A DNA stretch of 64,000 nucleotides from Thermoclostridium stercorarium subsp. stercorarium DSM 8532 (GCF_000331995.1 NC_020134.1:434001-498000); one strand, 5' to 3'. Positions 8,312 through 16,959 are shown, counted from the stretch's first letter. A program made the numbers and translations. Notes: a model not told the origin generated them from the sequence alone.

Positions 8312-8320
8312 ATAACTTCT

Positions 8321-8380
8321 CCCCCTTGTAAACATATTTAATATAAATTAGAATAAAAAAGGAATATATTTACAAGGGGG
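8321..8380 (+). promoter_or_regulatory. Promoter nested in a hairpin that hides the ribosome-binding site
   Basis: An inverted repeat pairs 8321-8338 with 8363-8380 (17 of 18 positions; CCCCCTTGTAAA with TTTACAAGGGGG). The right arm contains the AAGGGGG ribosome-binding site of the gene at 8388. A good promoter lies within it: TTGTAA (8326-8331), 17 nt, TAGAAT (8349-8354). RNA started here would begin near 8361 and lack the left arm, leaving the site free. RNA reading through from the late operon would fold and block it. The mechanism is inferred from the layout, which resembles phage T4 gene e. Confidence 0.65.
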
Positions 8381-8387
8381 ATTTAGC

Positions 8388-8732
8388 ATGGTCAATAGCG
8401 TAATAGCTGGAGACTATAAAGGGCTTGGGATTGGATGCGCAGCAGGAAAAGCATTTATAACAACGTCTATCCTAAAGCCGTTATACCTTGATAAAAGTAC
8501 TGTTGAATCATACGAAATAATAACTGAAGAACATAGAAAAAGTGTATCTAGTGGTGTTGCGCGCGGCCTTATAGGAGGAGCTTTATTGGGACCTGTTGGA
8601 ATGTTGGCAGGTGGCTTAAGCGCTAAAAACAAAGGAACGTACCAAATTGCGATACAATTTAAGGATGGCAAGAAAAGTCTCATAGAGGTTAACGATAAAG
8701 TATACAAGGCTATAATTGCAACATTGTTTTAA
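8388..8732 (+). CDS. Small Gly-rich accessory (moron-type) protein in the tail operon
   Basis: This 114-residue protein is not a tail component I recognise. Its middle is a Gly/Ala-rich hydrophobic stretch (ARGLIGGALLGPVGMLAGGL), flanked by a beta-type N-terminus and a C-terminal segment, TYQIAIQFKDGKKSLIEV, that looks like a small domain found in short Firmicutes proteins of unknown role. It has its own promoter and terminator, which fits a lysogenic conversion gene rather than a structural one. The Gly-rich helix might associate with a membrane. Confidence 0.6.
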   Translation: MVNSVIAGDYKGLGIGCAAGKAFITTSILKPLYLDKSTVESYEIITEEHRKSVSSGVARGLIGGALLGPVGMLAGGLSAKNKGTYQIAIQFKDGKKSLIEVNDKVYKAIIATLF

Positions 8733-8756
8733 TTAATAATAGATTATGGAGTTTAT

Positions 8757-8788
8757 GCACCTGCTTTAATGTAGGTGCTATTTTTATT
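8757..8788 (+). terminator. Terminator of the accessory gene
   Basis: GCACCTGC (8757-8764) pairs with GTAGGTGC (8771-8778) across TTTAAT and is followed by TATTTTTATT. It closes the self-contained unit 8321-8788. Confidence 0.75.
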
Positions 8789-8815
8789 GAAAAAATATTT
8801 ATTGGGAGGGATATT

Positions 8816-9217
8816 ATGAGTAGTTTAAAAGCATTTTTAAATCCTATTAAAGTTGAAAATAAGGAAGTAATCGTTTCTAATAGGTTTCAGGAGGATGGTA
8901 AGCCTGTTCCTTTTATAATTAGGCCGATTACTCAGAAAGAAAACGAACAGTTGATAAAAAAGTACACAAAAAAAGATAAAAAAGGCAATGAAACTTTTGA
9001 CAGAACCGGATATATTCACGAATTAACAGCTGCTGCAGTTGTGTTCCCGGATTTAAAAAATGCGGAGCTGCAGAAAGCTTATGGCGTGTTAGGAGAAGTT
9101 GAGCTTCTGAAGACAATGCTGTTAGCTGGTGAGTTTGCGGAATTGGCTCAGGCGGTTCAGGAACTGTCAGGGCTGGATGAGGACATAAACGACCTCATTG
9201 AGGAAGCAAAAAACTGA
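8816..9217 (+). CDS. Tail assembly chaperone, short form (XkdN/gpG-like)
   Basis: The 133-residue protein begins MSSLKAFLNPIKVENKEVIV and has RPITQKENEQLIKKYTKK, as in XkdN-type chaperones. It coats the tape measure protein during tail assembly. It stops at TGA 9215, directly after the slippery heptamer A AAA AAC at 9208-9214, so a fraction of ribosomes should shift to make the longer form. GGGAGGG precedes the ATG. Confidence 0.83.
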   Translation: MSSLKAFLNPIKVENKEVIVSNRFQEDGKPVPFIIRPITQKENEQLIKKYTKKDKKGNETFDRTGYIHELTAAAVVFPDLKNAELQKAYGVLGEVELLKTMLLAGEFAELAQAVQELSGLDEDINDLIEEAKN

Positions 9218-9435
9218 TAAAGCAGGGCGATCCGGAGTTTAATCTGGCTCACTTCGCCCTGCAAAAGCTTCATATTTTGCCTTCTACCCTGGCAGAAATG
9301 AGCGATAGGGAGAAGGCATTTGTTTATGGCAGCATCCAGCTTCGGATAGAAGATGAAAAAAGGGAAGCTGCCAAAATAAAAGCCGCCCGTAGCAAAGGCC
9401 GGAGAGGAGGCCGGAGAGGAGGCCGAAGAAGATAA
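8816..9435 (+). CDS. Tail assembly chaperone, long form made by -1 frameshift (gpGT-like)
   Basis: If ribosomes slip back one base on A AAA AAC (join 8816-9214 with 9214-9435), the product gains 73 residues. The extension reads LIKQGDPEFNLAHFALQKL, then a helical region with MSDREKAFVYGSIQLRIEDE, and a basic tail of Arg-Arg-Gly-Gly repeats. Such extensions bind the tail tube while the shared N-terminus binds the tape measure. The extended frame ends in TAATG, sharing a base with the tape measure start. Without this shift, bases 9218-9434 would be an unexplained open frame with no start site. Confidence 0.8.
9208..9262 (+). other. Programmed -1 ribosomal frameshift signal
   Basis: The heptamer A AAA AAC is at 9208-9214, in the correct phase. 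After a 7-nt spacer comes a perfect 9-bp stem, GCAGGGCGA (9222-9230) with TCGCCCTGC (9254-9262). Heptamer, spacer and stem match the known tail-chaperone frameshift design. Confidence 0.82.
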
Positions 9436-11303
9436 TGGCTACTTTAAAGGCAATGTTTAAATTGTTTGATGGGTATTCAAAAACTATTCAAGTAATAAAC
9501 AAAAAAACCGACGAAGCAACAAATAAAATTTTAAATGCAAGTGGAGCAACCGACAAATTTAACAAAAAACTTGAAAATATGGGGGCGAGCGCAAATAAGG
9601 CGGGTAATGGATTAGGGAAATTGGTTAAAACATTTATAAGTCTTGCAGCAGTAAAGAAAGGAATAGAAATCATTGATAATTTTACAAATACTGCTGCAAG
9701 GCTTAATCTCATTAATGACGGCCTTCAGGATCAGGTTGAGCTTCAAAATAAAATATTTGCAGCCGCTAAACGCTCCCGCGGTGCGTATACTGCAATGGCT
9801 GATGCAGTAGCGAAAATGGGGTTGCTTGCAAAAGATGCATTTACCTCAAATGATGAATTAATAGCGTTTACTGAACTGGTTCAGAAATCCTTTAAATTAG
9901 GTGGTGCAAGCCCAAGTGAACAATCTTCTGCGTTACTGCAGCTTACCCAGGCTATGGCAGCCGGAAGGCTTCAGGGTGACGAATTCCGGTCCATTATGGA
10001 GAACGCTCCAATGATAGCCGACGCCATTGCAAAATATATGGGCAAGCCAAAAGGTGAGTTAAAAGAGTTGGCAGCAGAAGGTTTAATTACTGCAGATATC
10101 ATCAAAAATGCCATGTTTGATTCAGCTGATGATATCAACACTATGTTTAAAGACTTGCCCCGAACATTCGGAGATATCTGGACTGATATTAAAAATGGTG
10201 CTTTACAGGCTTTTACTCCTGTAATGCAGAATATTAATGCATTGATTAACAGTCCGGGATTTACACAATTAATTGACAGCTTAATTAAAGGTTTTAATAT
10301 TGTTGCATTTGCTGTCAATATTGTAATTGACACTATCAGAGAGATAGGCGAGATGATTTCTATTTTCTGGCCAATTATAGAGCCAATCCTTGTCGCGATA
10401 ACCGCGGCATTAACGCTATGGGGCGTTACACAGATACCTATGCTTATTACAAAACTTTGGCTTATGGTTCAGCCTATTTTGGCTCAAGCAGCAGCGTGGC
10501 TTGCGGTTAATTGGCCTATATTACTTATTGGCGCAGCTATAGGATTATTACTCTATGCAATGATAAAATTCGGGGATACAGTAGCGGAAGTTATAGGCTG
10601 GATTGGAGGTTTATTCGGTGGCCTTTTTGCTTTTCTGTATAATAGCCTGGCTTATCTGGTAAATCCGTGGATAAGCTTTGCGGAATTTTTAGCGAATGTG
10701 TTTAATAATCCTGTTTATAGTATAAAAAAATTATTTGTGGACTTGGCCACAAATGTTTTAAATCTTGTACAGTCGATAGCATCTGCAATAGATAAGGTTC
10801 TCGGCACTAGTATGGCAGATAGCCTGCAGCGGTTAAAGGACAGCATGCAGGATTGGCTGGGCGAAAAACCTGAAAATTATAAAGAGTTTACAAGAATGCA
10901 GATGATGGATATTACGGCCGGCGTAAATTTCGGATATGACATCGGTAAAAGGGTTGGTTCATGGGCTGTAGAAGGCGTACAGAATTTATTCGGAAAGATC
11001 GGAACACTGTTTTCAGGTGTTGACTCAGGACTTGATTCATATATGGTTAATGGCGCATTACCTGTGACGGGTATAAATGGCAGTAAAGTTGAAGTTGATA
11101 TGGCTGAAGAAGATCTGCAGTATTTAAGAGACATTGCACAGCGTGAATATATAAACAAATTTACCACTGCTACCCTGGCGCCTAATATACAAATAACCTT
11201 TGGCGATGTGCATCAGGAAGCAGACGCGGATAAAGTAGCTGGCCGTATAAGAAAGATACTACAGGAAGAAATCGCTATGGCTGCAGAGGGGGTCTATTCA
11301 TAA
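9435..11303 (+). CDS. Tail tape measure protein
   Basis: At 622 residues this is the longest prophage gene here, and its length should set tail length. The N-terminal ~250 residues are the conserved tape measure domain (AARLNLINDGLQDQVELQNK, MADAVAKMGLLAKDAF, LQGDEFRSIMENAPMIADAI). Residues about 290-420 hold several hydrophobic segments that can insert in the host membrane during ejection. I see no lysozyme or peptidase domain; the LysM protein follows as a separate gene. It is short for the family and so predicts a short tail. Confidence 0.88.
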   Translation: MATLKAMFKLFDGYSKTIQVINKKTDEATNKILNASGATDKFNKKLENMGASANKAGNGLGKLVKTFISLAAVKKGIEIIDNFTNTAARLNLINDGLQDQVELQNKIFAAAKRSRGAYTAMADAVAKMGLLAKDAFTSNDELIAFTELVQKSFKLGGASPSEQSSALLQLTQAMAAGRLQGDEFRSIMENAPMIADAIAKYMGKPKGELKELAAEGLITADIIKNAMFDSADDINTMFKDLPRTFGDIWTDIKNGALQAFTPVMQNINALINSPGFTQLIDSLIKGFNIVAFAVNIVIDTIREIGEMISIFWPIIEPILVAITAALTLWGVTQIPMLITKLWLMVQPILAQAAAWLAVNWPILLIGAAIGLLLYAMIKFGDTVAEVIGWIGGLFGGLFAFLYNSLAYLVNPWISFAEFLANVFNNPVYSIKKLFVDLATNVLNLVQSIASAIDKVLGTSMADSLQRLKDSMQDWLGEKPENYKEFTRMQMMDITAGVNFGYDIGKRVGSWAVEGVQNLFGKIGTLFSGVDSGLDSYMVNGALPVTGINGSKVEVDMAEEDLQYLRDIAQREYINKFTTATLAPNIQITFGDVHQEADADKVAGRIRKILQEEIAMAAEGVYS

Positions 11304-12001
11304 TGAGCTATGCGGTGTTTTTCGATAAAGACAACGCAACATATAGGCTTCCGGTAAATCCAGAAGAGATAGAAATATCAAGTACTCAAGACATAGAAAA
11401 ATATGAGATACTCAAGCTTGGTCAGATAGCAATCCCAACGTACATGGAACTAAAAGAATACAGCTTTGAAGCAGAATTCCCTCATAGACCCCTGCACTAT
11501 GTTGAAACTTCAGGCGATTATCGGGGCCCTGATTTCTACTTGCGACTTTTTGAGCAGTGGAGGCAGGCAAAAGCACCTGTAAGATTTATAGCCTCTAATG
11601 GTATCGGCGATGATATAAACACTCTTGTTCTGATCGAGGAACTGACGGTTATTGAGAGAGCCGGGGAAGAAGGCGATAAATATGTTAGCTTCCAGCTGCT
11701 TGAGTACCGGGAGTTTGGTAAGAAATCTGTTGTAGTAATAACGGATGAATCCACACCAACAGCATCGCCAACTGCAGTAACAAAAAAAGAGGAACCTGCC
11801 CCCTCGGTAAATCCCAAGAGCACCGGAACTCATATTGTTCAGCCTGGTGATACCCTTTGGGCAATTGCAAAAAAATACTATGGCAACGGGAATCTATATA
11901 CTAAGATAGTAAACGCAAACAAAGACAAGATTAAAAATCCTAACCTCATCTATCCTGGTCAACAGTTGGTGATTCAGCATGAATATGGAATTTTTGGTTG
12001 A
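11303..12001 (+). CDS. LysM-containing baseplate/hub protein (XkdP-like)
   Basis: Residues 1-150 form the phage-specific domain (SYAVFFDKDNATYRLPVNPEEIEISS...). A Pro/Thr/Ser/Lys linker follows, then a C-terminal LysM domain at about 175-227 (HIVQPGDTLWAIAKKYYGNG, IYPGQQLVIQ). LysM binds peptidoglycan and would hold the baseplate on the wall during ejection. Start and stop overlap both neighbours, as in PBSX, where this gene lies between tape measure and XkdQ. Confidence 0.85.
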   Translation: MSYAVFFDKDNATYRLPVNPEEIEISSTQDIEKYEILKLGQIAIPTYMELKEYSFEAEFPHRPLHYVETSGDYRGPDFYLRLFEQWRQAKAPVRFIASNGIGDDINTLVLIEELTVIERAGEEGDKYVSFQLLEYREFGKKSVVVITDESTPTASPTAVTKKEEPAPSVNPKSTGTHIVQPGDTLWAIAKKYYGNGNLYTKIVNANKDKIKNPNLIYPGQQLVIQHEYGIFG

Positions 12002-12923
12002 AGTGAATGGTCAAATATATGAGATAAGCGAGCTTGTCAAGTCCGTATCATACACAGATAAGTTGAATGACGGATGTAGCAAGCTCGAATTTTCTTATAT
12101 TGATGATGATTTGCGAATCCAAAACGGCAGCGTGGTGCGATTCCGTTATGACGAAGCAAACATCTTCTATGGCTACGTCTTTAAGCATGACCAGAACAAG
12201 CAGAAAGAAATAACTGTAACGGCTTATGACCAGCTAAGGTATTGCAAAGCGAAGGACACCATCGTCGTAAAGAATGACACCATTGATAGCCTTGTGCGAA
12301 AGATGTGCAATTACTTCAACCTCAAAGTAGGCACACTCGCCAGCACTGGCTACAAATTGCCTACTAGTGTCCAGGATGACAAGACCTGGCTGGATATAAT
12401 TTATACCGCCATAAGCGACACACTGATGAATACAGGAAAATGGTACTGCCTGCGTGATGAGTTCGGCAGTATAGCAGTCCGGGACCTGGAAGAGCTGCAG
12501 CTTGACCTTGTGCTTGGCGATGAGAGCCTGGTTTATGATTTTGAGTATGAGAAGTCCATCGACGATAATTTCTATAACCAAATCAAGATAGTTTCCGACA
12601 ATGAGGCCACAGGTAAGCGCGATGTCTATATCACTCGGGACAGCGGTTCAATTGCTAAATATGGCCTTTTGCAATATTTTGAAGTACTGGACAAGAATTA
12701 TAACCCAGCACAGGCAAAAGCCAAAGCTGATGCACTCTTACGACTTTATAATCGAGAAGTCGAAACCTTGGAATTATCTTGTCTGGGTGACGTAAGAGTG
12801 AGGGCGGGAAACAGCTTTTTCGGCCAAATAGAGGATATTAACCTGAACAGGCGGTTGATAGTGAGATCCGTGACCCACAAGTTTATCCCGGTCCACACCA
12901 TGAGCTTGGAGGTGATGCTGTGA
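11979..12923 (+). CDS. Baseplate hub protein (XkdQ-like)
   Basis: The 314-residue protein matches XkdQ/gp27-type hub proteins: MNMEFLVEVNGQIYEISELV, KLEFSYIDDDLRIQNGSVVRF, and a central VRKMCNYFNLKVGTLAS segment, with a beta-rich C-terminus ending VTHKFIPVHTMSLEV. It overlaps the LysM gene by 23 bases and the next gene by 4. It joins the tube to the baseplate. Confidence 0.8.
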   Translation: MNMEFLVEVNGQIYEISELVKSVSYTDKLNDGCSKLEFSYIDDDLRIQNGSVVRFRYDEANIFYGYVFKHDQNKQKEITVTAYDQLRYCKAKDTIVVKNDTIDSLVRKMCNYFNLKVGTLASTGYKLPTSVQDDKTWLDIIYTAISDTLMNTGKWYCLRDEFGSIAVRDLEELQLDLVLGDESLVYDFEYEKSIDDNFYNQIKIVSDNEATGKRDVYITRDSGSIAKYGLLQYFEVLDKNYNPAQAKAKADALLRLYNREVETLELSCLGDVRVRAGNSFFGQIEDINLNRRLIVRSVTHKFIPVHTMSLEVML

Positions 12924-13234
12924 TAAACGAAATAAAAACTATAATTCAGAACTATCTCAATAATGCGAAATTAAGTTGCCTTATGGTGGGAACGGTAAGC
13001 GATGAGGGCATAAAAGTAAGCGATAAGCTAACAATTCCAAATGAATTAATCCGGGGTAATTTAAAAGAATTCGTAAAACCCGGAGATAAAGTAAGGCTTA
13101 TTCGCAACCATGGTGGGCAGGAGTTCTTTATAATTGAGATTATTGGCCGGCCTTTAATTACTATGGGAACAACAATCATATTGTCCAAGGACGGACAAAC
13201 CTATGAGTATAAAGTAGAGGATGTGAAATTATGA
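12920..13234 (+). CDS. Baseplate protein, DUF2577 (XkdR-like)
   Basis: The 104-residue protein is a small OB-like DUF2577 domain with KVSDKLTIPNELIRGNLKEF and KPGDKVRLIRNHGGQEFFII. In PBSX its counterpart XkdR lies between XkdQ and XkdS, the same order as here. It is likely the hub-tip or spike-adaptor component. It overlaps neighbours at both ends by 4 bases. Confidence 0.8.
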   Translation: MINEIKTIIQNYLNNAKLSCLMVGTVSDEGIKVSDKLTIPNELIRGNLKEFVKPGDKVRLIRNHGGQEFFIIEIIGRPLITMGTTIILSKDGQTYEYKVEDVKL

Positions 13235-13626
13235 TACCCAATGCATCCATTGATGTTGAAATTTCTTCTGAGGGAACGCTTGAAACAAGCAGGACATACA
13301 AATTATACAGTGATAAAATACAAGGATATACTGATGGTCTTGAAGCTGTTAAGCAGGCCATATATAAAGTTTTGAATACTGAACGTTATGAATACCCAAT
13401 ATATAGCTTTAATTATGGTATTGAACTTGAAAATTTGATTGGTAAAGATCGGACATATGTCCAGGTTGAACTCAAGCGCCGGATTAGCGAATGCTTATTG
13501 CGGGATGAGCGAATAACCAGCGTGGATAATTTCAGGTTTGAAGGTTCCGGCGATATGATAAAGTGCACTTTTGATGTTCACACCATATACGGGAATCTGA
13601 CAATTTCCCGGGAGGTGAATATTTGA
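13231..13626 (+). CDS. Baseplate wedge protein, DUF2634 (XkdS, gp25-like)
   Basis: The 131-residue protein is of the DUF2634/gp25-like family. It has RTYKLYSDKIQGYTDGLEAV near the start, a YEYPIYSFNYGIELENLIG motif and VELKRRISECLL. gp25-like proteins start sheath polymerisation at the baseplate. It lies between DUF2577 and baseplate J, as in PBSX. Confidence 0.83.
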   Translation: MIPNASIDVEISSEGTLETSRTYKLYSDKIQGYTDGLEAVKQAIYKVLNTERYEYPIYSFNYGIELENLIGKDRTYVQVELKRRISECLLRDERITSVDNFRFEGSGDMIKCTFDVHTIYGNLTISREVNI

Positions 13627-14645
13627 TGTGGGAAAACATGACCTATGAAAATATACTGAACGATATGTTAAGCAGGGTGCCTTCAAACGTTGATAAACGA
13701 GAGGGCTCAATTATTTATGACGCCCTGGCACCTGTGGCTTTCAAACTGGCAGAAATGTATTTCCAGTTGCAGAATTTTCTCGATCTTGTGTCTGGCGATA
13801 CGGCAGTTGGTGAATATCTTGACAGGGTTGTGGCTGACTACGGTATTACGCGCAAGCCAGCAACAAAGGCTGTGAGAAAAATAGTAACTTCAGGTCCAGT
13901 GGATATTGGAACTCGATGGGGGATTGAAGGTACAACATATGTCATAACCGAAAAGATTTCGGACACTGAATACAAAGCTGAATGTGAGCAGTACGGTAGT
14001 ATAGGAAACCATTATAGTGGACAGCTCGATAACATTGATAATATATCAGGTGTAACAGCAGTTCTGGCCGACATAATTGTGTCCGGTGAGGATGAAGAGA
14101 CAGACGATAATCTCAGGGCAAGGTTTTTCAGCCAGGTACGTTCCGCATCAACCAGCGGCAACATATATGATTACAAGAAATGGGCGCTTGAGGTTCCTGG
14201 TTGTGGTGGTGCAAAAGTATTCCCTCTCTGGAACGGTCCGGGGACAGTAAAAGTGCTGGTTGTGGATGAAAACATGGAGATAGATCCGGATCTGCCTGCT
14301 ACTGTATATGATCACATCGAAGCAGTTCGCCCGATAGGAGCATCTGTAACAGTGGAAAGCCCGCAAGAAAAGGTAATAAATATAAGTGCAGATGTGTACC
14401 TGGATGGGAGCGACACGCTTGAGAATGTACAGGTAAAGTTTGCAGCTCTGATTGCTGAATATCTTAAAAGCTTAACATTTGAAGTATATACAGTTAGTTA
14501 TGCCAAGATTGGAAGCCTGCTGTTATCGGTTCCTGGTGTTGCTGACTATAGCAACCTGTTGGTGAACGGCGGCAATGAGAATATTGCGATAGGCGAAGAA
14601 GAGATGCCTATCTTGGGAACCGTAACACTTACAGAGGTGTTGTAA
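13626..14645 (+). CDS. Baseplate J-like wedge protein (XkdT)
   Basis: The protein has the baseplate J pattern: MTYENILNDMLSRVPSNVDKREGSIIYDALAP at its N-terminus (split by normal wedge features), SGEDEETDDNLRARFFSQVR, and EAVRPIGASVTVESPQEKV towards the end. It builds the wedges that open during contraction. ATG 13626 follows GGGAGGTG at 13610-13617; a TTG lies one codon earlier. A decayed homologue of its RPIGASVTV segment occurs at 23785-23950. Confidence 0.87.
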   Translation: MWENMTYENILNDMLSRVPSNVDKREGSIIYDALAPVAFKLAEMYFQLQNFLDLVSGDTAVGEYLDRVVADYGITRKPATKAVRKIVTSGPVDIGTRWGIEGTTYVITEKISDTEYKAECEQYGSIGNHYSGQLDNIDNISGVTAVLADIIVSGEDEETDDNLRARFFSQVRSASTSGNIYDYKKWALEVPGCGGAKVFPLWNGPGTVKVLVVDENMEIDPDLPATVYDHIEAVRPIGASVTVESPQEKVINISADVYLDGSDTLENVQVKFAALIAEYLKSLTFEVYTVSYAKIGSLLLSVPGVADYSNLLVNGGNENIAIGEEEMPILGTVTLTEVL

Positions 14646-14646
14646 C

Positions 14647-15183
14647 ATGGATTTAATGGAGTTGCTACCGAATTATTACCGCGGCAATGTAACAATGGAA
14701 AAACTTCAAAGCATCCTTTCCAAGAAAATACAAGCACTGGCCAATGATCTGAACGAAACCATTGACCAGTGCTTTATTAATACCGCTACCACTCTTTTGT
14801 CCCGCTATGAGAAGATCTATGGTCTGCAAGTGGATGTGAGCAAATCACATGAATTCAGGAGGGAGCGTATCAGGGCAAAAATCAGAGGCGTTGGAACAGT
14901 AACAAAAGAGATGCTGAAAGCTGTGGCCCGGTCTTATAGCAACGGAGAGGTTGAAGTAATTGAGGATTCGGCAAATTACCGGTTTATTATCAAGTTTGTA
15001 GGTACATTGGGTATTCCGGCGAATATGGCCGATTTGATTCTGACAATTGAAGAAATCAAGCCTGCTCATCTGGCGTATACCTTCGAATATACATACAGGA
15101 CATATGGGGAACTTGCTGTTTATACCCATGAACAGCTAAGCGCTTATACGCATGCAGTATTGAGGGAAGGAGAGATGAATTGA
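14647..15183 (+). CDS. Tail protein, DUF2313/YmfQ-like (XkdU)
   Basis: The 178-residue protein starts MDLMELLPNYYRGNVTMEKLQ and carries HEFRRERIRAKIRGVGTVTKEML and a C-terminal PAHLAYTFEYTYRTYGEL segment, the XkdU/YmfQ pattern. It links the baseplate wedge to the tail fibre. The gene begins one base after the baseplate J stop and abuts the fibre gene. Confidence 0.83.
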   Translation: MDLMELLPNYYRGNVTMEKLQSILSKKIQALANDLNETIDQCFINTATTLLSRYEKIYGLQVDVSKSHEFRRERIRAKIRGVGTVTKEMLKAVARSYSNGEVEVIEDSANYRFIIKFVGTLGIPANMADLILTIEEIKPAHLAYTFEYTYRTYGELAVYTHEQLSAYTHAVLREGEMN

Positions 15184-16526
15184 TGCCTAATTATACTGAA
15201 AACTACAATCTTAAAAAGCCATTGCCTAACGAGTACTATAATGTCCAGGACCAAAATGACAACATGGACATCATAGATTCGGAGTTAAAAAAACTTGACC
15301 GAAAGGTTGAGAACATTGAAGTACCCGTGACTTCGGTAAATGGAAAAACGGGAGATGTCGAGCTGACCGCCGACGACGTAGGCGCAGAAACCCCAGCCGG
15401 TGCCCAAGCCAAGGCTGAGGCTGCAGCGGCCGCAGCCGTCATAGCGCATGACACTGCGGAGAAACATATAGGCTACGCTGTTGCCAACGGCACCAATTCA
15501 TACAGTGTGACCATCCCGGGCATAACCCAGCTCGCAGAGGGTATGAGTTTCAAAATAAAATTTGCCAATGCCAACACCGGTGCCTGCACCTTGAACATCA
15601 ATAACCTGGGAGCAAAGAACATTGTCAAAGGTAACGGAAACGCTCTGTCCAGTGGGAACATCAAAGCCGGTCAGATTTGCCATCTGGTTTACAACGGCTC
15701 AAATTTTCAGTTATTGGGTGAAGGGGGGGAGTACGGTACAGCACAGCCCCAACATGTGCTTGAAGGATATACGATTGGTACTGAAGAAGGAATAAAAGAA
15801 GGTACAATGGTTAATCAAGGTGCAAAAATAATTACACCAAGTACGGTCAATCAGGCTATTCCGGCAGGGTATCATAATGGACAGGGTTATGTAAAAGGCG
15901 ATTCAAATCTAATAGCTTCTAATATCAAAAAAGGGGTAACTATTTTTGGACTTTCAGGCACATTTACCAGTGACGCTACCGCTGCGGCTTCTGACATTTT
16001 ATCTGGTAAAACAGCGTATGTAAATGGTAATAAAGTGACGGGGACAATGGTAAACCGTGGTGCAGTTATCTTAACGCCGGGCACAACTAATCAGGCTATT
16101 CCGGCAGGGTATCATAATGGACAGGGTTATGTAAAAGGCGATCCAAATCTAATAGCTTCTAATATCAAAAAAGGGGTAAGTATTTTTGGAGTTACTGGCA
16201 CTTTGGAATATTCTCAAACTGCTTCTGGCTCTATTACAATTGAGCCTGATGTTACATATACTACAGTCAGTTTATCTTTTACTCCTAAACTTGTGTATGG
16301 TTTTGAAAAAACAGAGCGACACCTATTTATTTATTCAAGCACAAAAAGTTTGTTTTGGGCGGAAAATTCCTATGGAGAATACCTTTATGGAATTGAATTC
16401 CTGTTATCTGATAATGATATGCGTTTCTATCCCTATTCTAATATAATTACAAATGGATTTCATATAATTTTAAGCGCTTATAGTTTGTCTAAACCACATA
16501 TAGTGGAATGGTTTGCAGTAGGATAA
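15183..16526 (+). CDS. Tail fibre / receptor-binding protein with repeated modules
   Basis: The N-terminus (MPNYTENYNLKKPLPNEYYN...) is the usual baseplate-attachment part of clostridial fibres, followed by a VTSVNGKTGDVELTADDVGA trimerisation-type motif and an Ala-rich stretch. Residues about 195-345 hold two near-identical modules (QAIPAGYHNGQGYVKGD, SNIKKGVTIFGLSGT) linked by an SDILSGKTAYVNG unit. The unique C-terminal ~90 residues, rich in Tyr/Phe/Ser, are the likely receptor-binding tip. ATG 15183 is favoured over the TTG one codon earlier, with AAGGAG upstream. Confidence 0.83.
   Translation: MPNYTENYNLKKPLPNEYYNVQDQNDNMDIIDSELKKLDRKVENIEVPVTSVNGKTGDVELTADDVGAETPAGAQAKAEAAAAAAVIAHDTAEKHIGYAVANGTNSYSVTIPGITQLAEGMSFKIKFANANTGACTLNINNLGAKNIVKGNGNALSSGNIKAGQICHLVYNGSNFQLLGEGGEYGTAQPQHVLEGYTIGTEEGIKEGTMVNQGAKIITPSTVNQAIPAGYHNGQGYVKGDSNLIASNIKKGVTIFGLSGTFTSDATAAASDILSGKTAYVNGNKVTGTMVNRGAVILTPGTTNQAIPAGYHNGQGYVKGDPNLIASNIKKGVSIFGVTGTLEYSQTASGSITIEPDVTYTTVSLSFTPKLVYGFEKTERHLFIYSSTKSLFWAENSYGEYLYGIEFLLSDNDMRFYPYSNIITNGFHIILSAYSLSKPHIVEWFAVG
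15849..15950 (+). repeat. Tail-fibre direct repeat, copy 1
   Basis: About 100 bases here recur at 16089-16190, exactly 240 bases later, with only two mismatches (15903 T/C, 15940 C/G). They encode the QAIPAGYHNGQGYVKGD...NIKKG module. Such close DNA identity inside a gene points to recent duplication or gene conversion. Confidence 0.85.
16089..16190 (+). repeat. Tail-fibre direct repeat, copy 2
   Basis: Second copy of the repeat at 15849-15950. Unequal recombination between the two would add or delete one 80-residue module without shifting the frame, because the 240-base spacing is a multiple of three. Confidence 0.85.
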
Positions 16527-16551
16527 ATATTTACGAAGTGGAGGTATTTTT

Positions 16552-16959
16552 ATGGTAGGACGTAAAATTTATTATGAATTAGCAACAGGTGATGTTATTC
16601 TTATAACACCTGAAAAGCATAGTGAAAATGCTATTAATACAACAAAAGAGCAAGATTTTCAGATGTATGATGTTCTTGCCGCGCGCAATCCTGATACTGT
16701 AGGAGTTATTCAGCTTGAATATGGACAGTATCAAGCCGAATTTCAGTCTGCAAGAAGTGTAAAAGTTGATATAGAAACTGGTCAATTATTATTTGAGTAT
16801 CCTAAATATGAACCGTCATTGAGCGAACAGGTTAAAACATTACAAAAAGAAAATCAAACTCTAAAACAGGAAAATGCACAATTACATGAAGAAATAGGAA
16901 ACCTAAAGGCGATTAACGCCGATCTGACATACCAACTCATGGTTAAAGGGGTGATCTAA
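16552..16959 (+). CDS. Phage protein with C-terminal coiled coil, after the tail fibre
   Basis: The 135-residue protein has an N-terminal beta-rich domain (GRKIYYELATGDVILITPEK) and a coiled coil from about residue 88 (LSEQVKTLQKENQTLKQENA). Proteins like this commonly lie between fibre and XkdX genes in Firmicutes phages and are assumed to be fibre-associated or assembly factors; the role is not known to me. GGAGG precedes the ATG, and the stop overlaps the XkdX start (TAATG). Confidence 0.65.
   Translation: MVGRKIYYELATGDVILITPEKHSENAINTTKEQDFQMYDVLAARNPDTVGVIQLEYGQYQAEFQSARSVKVDIETGQLLFEYPKYEPSLSEQVKTLQKENQTLKQENAQLHEEIGNLKAINADLTYQLMVKGVI

Noticed and set aside
13231-14645. Second baseplate J gene split in two.
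   Set aside because: The first part is a complete gp25/DUF2634 protein with its own start and the usual overlap with the J-like gene.
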